Assembly (NCBI RefSeq): GCF_022662335.1
Contig: NZ_JAKNQJ010000008.1
Location: 1-64,000, forward strand
Source of the DNA: Sphingomonas sp. CROZ-RG-20F-R02-07
Lineage (GTDB): Bacteria > Pseudomonadota > Alphaproteobacteria > Sphingomonadales > Sphingomonadaceae
Direction of reading: 5' to 3'
DNA: 64,000 bases
Each line of letters starts with the position of its first letter. Within the stretch, counting starts at the first letter, position 1. The notes under the pieces are model-generated. The model was not told the DNA's origin. It saw only the letters and a list, made by a program, of their open reading frames with translations, and did no database searches. The position numbers and the translations under genes are program-made. Below are positions 58,157-64,000 of the stretch, piece by piece.

Positions 58157-58950
58157 AGAGCGATGTCATCTACCTGCCGGCAGGCCCGGTGCCTGCGCCG
58201 CGGACCCGTCGCAATCGTCTGCTGACGGGGATCGCTCTTGCCGTCGCCGGGCTCGGCATGACCAGTTGCACGACGTTCGGTACGAACATTTCGGGCAAGT
58301 TCGGCTGCGGCGCGCCTGCAGGGGGAAGCTGTGCGCCAGCGACCGTCATCGACGACAAGGCGCTGGCCGAGATCACCGGCGACACTAGCTTCCGGCCGGC
58401 GGTGCAATATCAGCAGGGGCCGGTGCGACCCGCTCCGCAAAGTGTCGCGATCGCGGCGGCCGGGCCGGTCGGGGTCGGGCCGCAGAAGGTCCTGCGCATC
58501 GTCTTCCCCGCGCACACCGACGGCGCTGGACGTTACCATGAGACGAGCGTCGTCCAGGCGGTGGTCGACACCGGCCAATGGGTGGCGGCGACCAACGGGC
58601 ATGGACCGGGCCTCGCTGCCTCGACCACACTGAACGTCAGCCCCGAGATCCTGTCGCAGCTGGGCGCGCCGATCGACGCCGTGACCGCGAACGAGCAGGC
58701 GACCGCCGAGCGCCTGGTCGCGGATGCGCCGGCGGTGCCCCTTGCCGGATCGACCGCACCAACCGTCGGTGCGGTCGCGGCCGCGCGAGCCAAAGCAAAG
58801 ACAGGTCGCCCTCTTGCCGCGACCAAGACGCCCGCGCCGGTGCCGACACCCTCGACGACCGTCGCAGCGGCAGCGCCCGCAGGGCAGCGGATCGCTTCCT
58901 CGTCGCCGACCAATCGGCCCGCGCGCTTCAGCCCGAACGTGGAGGACTGA
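58153..58950 (+). CDS. traV: T4SS outer-membrane lipoprotein TraV
   Basis: A 265-residue protein with lipobox LGMTSC, so it is an outer-membrane lipoprotein. The TraV signature is the cysteine motif FGCGAPAGGSCAPATV. The C-terminal half is Ala/Pro/Thr-rich and probably disordered. I chose the GTG at 58153, which overlaps the preceding stop (GTGA) and has GGGAGCGAGG upstream; an ATG at 58132 is possible. Forms the outer ring with TraK and TraB. Confidence 0.85.
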   Translation: MKSDVIYLPAGPVPAPRTRRNRLLTGIALAVAGLGMTSCTTFGTNISGKFGCGAPAGGSCAPATVIDDKALAEITGDTSFRPAVQYQQGPVRPAPQSVAIAAAGPVGVGPQKVLRIVFPAHTDGAGRYHETSVVQAVVDTGQWVAATNGHGPGLAASTTLNVSPEILSQLGAPIDAVTANEQATAERLVADAPAVPLAGSTAPTVGAVAAARAKAKTGRPLAATKTPAPVPTPSTTVAAAAPAGQRIASSSPTNRPARFSPNVED

Positions 58951-58954
58951 TCCC

Positions 58955-61495
58955 ATGGCAGCCAAAAGGGGGTTTATCGCCCGGATGCTCGGCGACACGC
59001 GTGGGACGGACGAGGGTACGCCCGCCTTTGACGCGCCGATGCTCTCGAATTGGCTGCCGTACCGCAGCTACGACGCTCGACACGATATCTTCTACCAGAC
59101 GAACTCCATCGGCTTCGCACTCGAGCTCGCGCCTCTCATGGGTGCAGACGAGCGAACCGGCGAGATCCTGGCTCAGCTTCTCTCCGAAAGCATCCCATCA
59201 AACGCGCGGGTCCAGATCCTCGCGTTCCAGAGCCCGCGCGTCGGCAAGCTGATTGCGCAATATGCACTGCCGCGTTTCAAGGCGGGCGGCGTCCACCGCA
59301 AGATCGCGGAGCATCGTTCAGCGTTCCTGCGCCAAGGCGCGTGGGTATCGATGTCGAAGGATGGTCCCTTCCACGTCCGCAATCACCGCATCTTCCTCTC
59401 GGTCTCGATCGCGAGCGGCAAAGCGACGCCCGAGGAGCTTGTCGGCGTACGGGACGGCATCGTCTCGACCCTTCAGTCGATCGATATGCCCTCGGTGAGG
59501 ATGAAGCCGGTCGACCTCATCTCGCTGATCGATGACATCACTGCTCCCGCGTTCAACGTGGCGGAAGAGGTCCTCGAGTATTCCGAGCTCGATCCAATCG
59601 CCGATCAATGCATGCGTCGGGACGTGCAAACCGTGGTGCAGGCGGACCGGCTGCTCGTCTCGGTCGAGCCGCTTCGCGCGGTCACCAATCTGTCGGGTGA
59701 GACAGCCTACGAGGAGATCCGTCCGGACACGTTCGACTATCGCTTCTTCTCGGTCCGCAACCTGCCGAACCGCTGGGCGCCGTGGGACGTCCAGAAGCTG
59801 ATCGGCGACATGTTCTCCGACAAGCTGCGCCCGGGGTGTCCGACGCTCACGTCGCTCTGCCTATGCTACCAGGACGAGCAGGCCGCATCCTCCAAGGCCG
59901 GCTATAAATTCATGCGCACCTCGAGCCTCGCTGACTCCAAGTCGGCGCGACTTCTCCCGCAGCTCAAGGATCAGAGCCGTGAGTGGGAGCACGTGACGCA
60001 GGAGCTTCGCCTCGGCAAGAAGCTCGTTCAGGCCTATTATTCGGTCGGCATCATCAGCCCGAAAGGGCAGGGCGACGCCAACGAGCGCACCGTCAAGTCG
60101 ATGTACAAGGCGGCAGGATGGGATCTGCTCGACGAGCGTTTCCTTCAGATCATGGCGTTCATGTCATGCCTGCCGATGACGTTGGGCAACGGCATCGACA
60201 GCGACCTGAAGCGCATGAAGCGCCTGCGCACGATGCTCACCAGCACGACTGCGAATATGCTCCCCATCCAGGGTGAGTATCTGGGCGGCCACCTGCCGCA
60301 CCTGATGTTCGTCGGGCGGCGAGGGCAGCCCTTCTTCTGGTCGCCCTTCGAGAACAAGGCGGGCAACCACAATGTGGCGGTGTTCGGCAAATCGGGCTCG
60401 GGCAAGTCGGTCGCGCTGCAGGAGCTGTGCGCCGCCTTCGCCGGCGTAGGTGCGAAGATCATCGTCATCGACGACGGTCGCTCCTTCGAACACATGGCCA
60501 AGAGCCTCGGCGGCAATTTCGTCGAGTTCCGCCTTCGCGACGGCTTCAGTCTCAATCCCTTCTCGATGATCGACGAGGCGCTTGTGGCTCAGGACGAGGA
60601 CTATCTCGTCGACGCGCTTGCGATGCTTAAGTCGATCATCGGGCAGATGGGCCGTCATATCGACAAGCTCAATGACACCGAGCGCGGCTTGATTGACCGG
60701 GCGGTAAACCGGGTGTGGGAGGCAAAGGGTCGCGGCGGTAGCGTCGATGACGTGGTGCAGGAGCTGCGCACTGACGGTAGCCCGCAAGGCACCGATCTCG
60801 CCATCGCCATGTTTCCGTTCTCGTCTGAGGGCACCTACGGCCAGTTCTTCGTCGGCGAGGCGTCGGTCGATATGTCCAACGCGCTCACCGTTTTCGAGCT
60901 GTCCGACCTGGCCAGTCGCGAGGAGCTGCGCTCGGTCGTTCTCACCGCGATCATGTTCATGTCGAGCCAGACAATGCGCCGCATGGATCGCCAGATCCCC
61001 AAGGCGCTCTTGATCGACGAGGCGTGGCAGATGCTGCGCGGCGGATCGATGGCCGATTTCGTCGAGACATACAGCCGTACGTGCCGCAAGTACGGCGCCT
61101 CGCTCATCACGGCCACGCAGAGCCTGAACGACTACTACAAGTCGGAGGGCAGCCTTGCGGCGCTGGAGAACAGCGACTGGTCGGTCATCTTAATGCAGAA
61201 GCCCGACACGATCTCGGACTTCCAGAAGCACGGCCGGTTCGACATGGACCCCTATACCGAAAGCCTTCTGCGATCGCTGAAGCGAAATGGGGCTGAATAT
61301 TCGGACATCATGATCAAGGGGCCGGACAGCCAGGCGGTAGGCCGGCTCGTCCTCGATAAATATTCGGCCACGCTCTACTCCTCTAGCCCGCAGACGTTCG
61401 CCGCGATCGAGCACCTGATCGAGCAAGGCTTCTCGATGGACGAGGCGATCGAGCGCGTCGCGTTTCCGGAACAGTATCTGGAGGCTGCGGAGTGA
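58955..61495 (+). CDS. traC: T4SS ATPase TraC (VirB4 family)
   Basis: An 846-residue pilus-assembly ATPase. Walker A GKSGSGKS near 478-485, Walker B KALLIDEAWQML near 685, and the C-terminal motif SLITATQSLNDYY are all present, with the N-terminal TraC domain (FIARMLGDTRGTDEG ... NWLPYRSYDARHDIFY) intact. The length is typical of F TraC. The ATG at 58955 follows a GGAGGA site, and the stop overlaps the next start by 4 bp. Confidence 0.95.
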   Translation: MAAKRGFIARMLGDTRGTDEGTPAFDAPMLSNWLPYRSYDARHDIFYQTNSIGFALELAPLMGADERTGEILAQLLSESIPSNARVQILAFQSPRVGKLIAQYALPRFKAGGVHRKIAEHRSAFLRQGAWVSMSKDGPFHVRNHRIFLSVSIASGKATPEELVGVRDGIVSTLQSIDMPSVRMKPVDLISLIDDITAPAFNVAEEVLEYSELDPIADQCMRRDVQTVVQADRLLVSVEPLRAVTNLSGETAYEEIRPDTFDYRFFSVRNLPNRWAPWDVQKLIGDMFSDKLRPGCPTLTSLCLCYQDEQAASSKAGYKFMRTSSLADSKSARLLPQLKDQSREWEHVTQELRLGKKLVQAYYSVGIISPKGQGDANERTVKSMYKAAGWDLLDERFLQIMAFMSCLPMTLGNGIDSDLKRMKRLRTMLTSTTANMLPIQGEYLGGHLPHLMFVGRRGQPFFWSPFENKAGNHNVAVFGKSGSGKSVALQELCAAFAGVGAKIIVIDDGRSFEHMAKSLGGNFVEFRLRDGFSLNPFSMIDEALVAQDEDYLVDALAMLKSIIGQMGRHIDKLNDTERGLIDRAVNRVWEAKGRGGSVDDVVQELRTDGSPQGTDLAIAMFPFSSEGTYGQFFVGEASVDMSNALTVFELSDLASREELRSVVLTAIMFMSSQTMRRMDRQIPKALLIDEAWQMLRGGSMADFVETYSRTCRKYGASLITATQSLNDYYKSEGSLAALENSDWSVILMQKPDTISDFQKHGRFDMDPYTESLLRSLKRNGAEYSDIMIKGPDSQAVGRLVLDKYSATLYSSSPQTFAAIEHLIEQGFSMDEAIERVAFPEQYLEAAE

Positions 61496-61887
61496 CCGCC
61501 ACCAACGAGTTCGGCTTCGACAGCGACTGGCATGTCGCAAGCGGCCGGGACAGGGCAGTCCGCTGGCAGCGCGACCTACGCCGGGCGATCGCCGACACCA
61601 GCTACATCGCGCTGCGGTTCTCGGGCTGGCTCGCCATGACGACGCTGGCCGCGCTGGGCGTCACCGTGCTGTTCTTCTTGATGCTGGGCAATTTCACCCC
61701 GCTCGGCTTCTTCTCCCAGGTCGCCAATTTGGGGTCGCACTTCGTTGCGGCTGACGCCGCGCGGCGCGCGACGTTCGTCGGCGAGCTGCGCATCGTTGCC
61801 CTCCTCATCTTCGGGGTCATCGCGCTGCTGCGCTGGCAGCTGCTCTTCGCGATCCTCGTTTCCTCGAAAGGCCCTCGTCATGGTTGA
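61492..61887 (+). CDS. Conserved membrane protein between traC and trbI (131 aa)
   Basis: Two membrane segments, at about 43-66 (FSGWLAMTTLAALGVTVLFFLML) and 103-122 (IVALLIFGVIALLRWQLLFAIL). It overlaps traC and the next gene, so it is certainly part of the transfer operon. There is no F counterpart I recognise here; it may be a sphingomonad-specific subunit. Confidence 0.7.
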   Translation: MTATNEFGFDSDWHVASGRDRAVRWQRDLRRAIADTSYIALRFSGWLAMTTLAALGVTVLFFLMLGNFTPLGFFSQVANLGSHFVAADAARRATFVGELRIVALLIFGVIALLRWQLLFAILVSSKGPRHG

Positions 61888-62545
61888 CGTCCTCGACAAG
61901 CCCACGCCGGCCGCGGCCGCTCATCCGACATCACCCAGCGAGATGCTCGATCGTCCCGGCCTCGACGTGCCGAGCGCGCGCAAGCCGCCTCTTGCAACAC
62001 CGCCGGCGACGAAGAAAGCCGAAGGCCTGCCTCCGATCACCTGGGCCATGGCAGCGATCGCGATTGCCATGCTGCTCTGGGGTGCTTGGGTCACGAAGCA
62101 TATCGCCAGTCCCGCTGCTGCAGTGCCGATGGCGAGCGTCAGGCTCGAGGCGATCGTCAGCGAGTATGTTCAGGCGCAGAGCCACAGCAATGGCCAACCC
62201 GACGCCGTAGCGGCGCAAACTCGCGCTTTCATGGGCACGCTTGACCAGGAGCTGCAGAAGATAGGGGCCTCGGGTACGACGGTGCTCGTCGGCGAGGCCA
62301 TCCTTTCCAAGAACGTCCCAGACATCACCGATCAGATCCGCCGTGCGGTCTATGCGAAGGTCCCGCTTCCCGTGGCCTCCGCAGCCCCGCCGGCTGGTCC
62401 CTCGGTCGGCGCGGTTACCCCATCAGCCTCCGGGGTAGCCGCGCCGATCGCGCCGGCCGCATCGCCGTTCGCATCGCCGCCACAGGGCTCCGGGCTCGAC
62501 GCCGCGATCGCGCCCTCCGTCACGGGACAGGCCGGTGGCCAGTAA
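61880..62545 (+). CDS. trbI: TrbI-type T4SS protein
   Basis: A 221-residue protein with a Pro/Ala-rich cytoplasmic N-terminus, one membrane helix (ITWAMAAIAIAMLLWGAWVT) and a periplasmic domain (RAFMGTLDQELQKIGASGTTVLVGEAILSKNVPDITDQI) resembling TrbI of F, which affects pilus retraction and length. Low-complexity Ala/Pro C-terminus. Overlaps both neighbours. Confidence 0.8.
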   Translation: MVDVLDKPTPAAAAHPTSPSEMLDRPGLDVPSARKPPLATPPATKKAEGLPPITWAMAAIAIAMLLWGAWVTKHIASPAAAVPMASVRLEAIVSEYVQAQSHSNGQPDAVAAQTRAFMGTLDQELQKIGASGTTVLVGEAILSKNVPDITDQIRRAVYAKVPLPVASAAPPAGPSVGAVTPSASGVAAPIAPAASPFASPPQGSGLDAAIAPSVTGQAGGQ

Positions 62546-63116
62546 CGCCACCTCTCTCGGCCCGATCCCGTCGGAGAGGGCCGTCCGCCCCGACGCGCTG
62601 GCGCGCCGCGTGCTCTTCGCCAAGCGCGTGCGGCAGTGGAGCGCGGTCGCGCTGATGGCTGTCGCCTGGGCTTCCTACAACACCATCTCGGACTGGCAGA
62701 AGCACAACGCCTTCCTCATCAACGCCAGCGATAGCCTCCCGAACTGGGCCTTCTTCGTCCACCTCCACCATACACCCGCGAAAGACGACTACGTCTTCTT
62801 CGCACCGCCGGCGAACCCGCTCGTGCGGCGCCATTTTGGACCGGACTCCGGCCCGTTCGGAAAGCGAGTCATCGGCATGCCGGGTGCGCTCGTCGAGCAC
62901 CGGGGATCTGACGTCTATGTTGATGGCATCCGCGTTGCCCATATGAAGCCGTTCACCCGCACCGGCGAGCCGCTCACCCCGGGACCGGTCGGCCGCGTGC
63001 CGCGTGGCTGCTACTATGTGGGCACTCCCCATCCCGACGGGTTCGACAGCCGTTATGCCGAGATTGGCTTCGCCTGCGCGAACCAGGTGATCGGAACCGG
63101 GACGCCGATCCTGTGA
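62535..63116 (+). CDS. traF: S26-family signal peptidase TraF-like
   Basis: A 193-residue membrane-bound serine peptidase of the TraF (RP4)/LepB class: one membrane helix, the nucleophile region NASDSLPNWAFF, the general-base Lys in GPFGKRVIGMPGALVEHRG and the region YYVGTPHPDGFDSRYAEIGF. Probably matures pilin or another exported T4SS component. GTG start at 62535 overlapping trbI; the stop overlaps traW as GTGA. Confidence 0.88.
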   Translation: MASNATSLGPIPSERAVRPDALARRVLFAKRVRQWSAVALMAVAWASYNTISDWQKHNAFLINASDSLPNWAFFVHLHHTPAKDDYVFFAPPANPLVRRHFGPDSGPFGKRVIGMPGALVEHRGSDVYVDGIRVAHMKPFTRTGEPLTPGPVGRVPRGCYYVGTPHPDGFDSRYAEIGFACANQVIGTGTPIL

Positions 63117-63772
63117 GCTCGCGTCGCCTCCTCGCTGCGAGCATGTTCGCCTCCGCGTTGGTCGCGAGCTCTTCATGGCCGCTCGTCCAGGGCGCGCTAG
63201 CCCGTGATCACGGCGTGATGGGTCAGACCTGGGGTATCGCCGAGCCTGACCTCCTGACGACGATCGACGGCCGTCTCAAGGCACTGCAGGCGAACGGAGG
63301 AATCGAGCGCATGCAGGCGACGATGCGCGCGAACGCCGAGAACCGCGTCCGTAATCCACTGGCCGTAAGTGGCATCATGCCGGTTCGCGAGGCGAAGAGC
63401 TGGACCTTCGATCCCTCGATCGTGCTCGATCGGGATTTGCGGGACGTGAAGGGCAACCTCGTCGCGGCGGCCGGCACACGGGTAAATCCGCTCGCATTCG
63501 TTTCGCTCAAGACGGACCTCGTCTTCATCGACGGCCGCGACGATGCGCAAGTCGACTGGGCGCTTAAGCGCTGGAGCGCGACGGCTGCCAAGATCATCTT
63601 CGTCGCCGGGTCGCCTTTCGAGCGCATGGGCGAGAAGAAGCGCCGCTTCTTCTTCGACCAGCAAGGCAAGCTGACAGGTCACTTCGGCATCACCCACGTC
63701 CCCGCGATCGTCGCGCCAGAAGGCCAGGCGATGCGGGTCAGCGAAATCGAGTTGCCGGGAGGCGCGTCATGA
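63113..63772 (+). CDS. traW: Conjugation protein TraW
   Basis: A 219-residue periplasmic protein with an N-terminal signal (MFASALVASSSWPLVQGALA), then GQTWGIAEPDLLTTIDGRLKALQANGG, a linker and FVSLKTDLVFIDGRDDAQVDWALKRW with KIIFVAGSPFERM. TraW works with TraU and TrbC in pilus assembly. GTG start overlapping the traF stop; the end overlaps the next gene (ATGA). Confidence 0.9.
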   Translation: MSSRRLLAASMFASALVASSSWPLVQGALARDHGVMGQTWGIAEPDLLTTIDGRLKALQANGGIERMQATMRANAENRVRNPLAVSGIMPVREAKSWTFDPSIVLDRDLRDVKGNLVAAAGTRVNPLAFVSLKTDLVFIDGRDDAQVDWALKRWSATAAKIIFVAGSPFERMGEKKRRFFFDQQGKLTGHFGITHVPAIVAPEGQAMRVSEIELPGGAS

Positions 63773-64000
63773 TGTGGCTCGACATGCTTCGGACGCCGAT
63801 GGCGGCGCCCGAGACACGCTCGCTCAAGAGCATGCGGTTGACGATCCTCGCTTCGTCGGCGCTGTTGATGCTGACCATCCTCGCGTTGGCGCCGTTGCGT
63901 AGCGCGATTGGCGTGGGGGCAGGGGGAATCGCAGCCGCGTTACTCGTCATGCTCGTCATCCTTGTGCCGGTCTATGCGACCGCCAAGAACCGAGCGGACA
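63769..64000 (+). CDS. Membrane protein, partial, cut by the window edge
   Basis: The first 77 codons of a transfer-operon gene. MMWLDMLRTPMAAPETRSLKSMR is followed by two hydrophobic segments (LTILASSALLMLTILALAPL and GIAAALLVMLVILVPVYA). It overlaps traW by 4 bp. TraU, next in the F order, is secreted and does not begin like this, so it may be an extra small membrane subunit before traU. Confidence 0.7.
   Translation, partial: MMWLDMLRTPMAAPETRSLKSMRLTILASSALLMLTILALAPLRSAIGVGAGGIAAALLVMLVILVPVYATAKNRAD

Noticed and set aside
1..64000. tRNA, rRNA, insertion sequences
   Set aside because: No tRNA-like cloverleaf, rRNA segment or transposase was recognised anywhere in the window by eye.

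Overview
The window reads as part of a large conjugative plasmid (or plasmid-like chromosomal element) of a sphingomonad-type alphaproteobacterium. The evidence is uniformly high GC with CG-rich codon use, an F-type (MPF-F/MOBF) transfer system, a MOBF relaxase, a 'replication initiator protein A' replicon with iterons, a RepC-like second replication protein, ParA/ParG-like partition genes and a dense set of short, overlapping, poorly characterised genes. These assignments come from motifs read by eye; no database search was possible.

Layout. (1) 1-7.7 kb, minus strand: a small ribbon-helix-helix protein, the coupling protein TraD, the relaxase-helicase TraI and four small downstream genes, in one overlapping operon. 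(2) 7.7-8.2 kb: a non-coding stretch with a candidate oriT, a hairpin followed 8 nt later by an F-like GGGTGT/G at 7875-7896. (3) 8.2-46.1 kb: a long run of genes almost all on the minus strand, that is pointing toward the proposed oriT, as in the leading region of F. It holds SSB, a DUF2493/SLOG protein, two DUF736 paralogues, a Mom-like and a DpdA/TGT-like DNA-modification enzyme with a PP-loop ATPase and a GHKL ATPase, a DUF87/HerA-like ATPase and a Myb-like repeat protein (both broken by an inversion), a thermonuclease lipoprotein, ArdC, a large ParB-domain protein, a DarB-like methylase-helicase and a CHC2/Toprim primase. (4) 46.1-53.6 kb: ParA/ParG-like partition, a lytic transglycosylase, RepC-like protein, iterons, RepA, a serine resolvase with its inverted-repeat site, and small regulators. 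(5) 53.6-64 kb, plus strand: the transfer operon traA-L-E-K-B-dsbC-V-C-orf-trbI-traF-traW, running off the right edge.

How it fits together. If T-strand transfer starts at about 7896 and proceeds rightward, the first DNA to enter a recipient carries the anti-restriction, ssDNA-binding and DNA-modification genes, in the orientation that lets the T-strand act as template. The intergenic regions 5' of several of these genes (9.3-10.3, 11.5-11.95, 12.85-13.05, 15.08-15.16, 15.82-15.88 kb) are highly palindromic. I propose they act as Frpo-like single-strand promoters or as structured leader RNAs. A recurrent purine tract (about GAAGGGGAGGGGGAG in the sense strand) lies 25-80 nt 5' of many of the same genes.

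Cautions. Three genes carry apparent +1 indels in G/C runs (about 119-121, 9113-9115 and 29217-29222), which could be true decay or assembly error. The 30.1-31.07 kb inversion splits two genes and could also be an assembly artefact.
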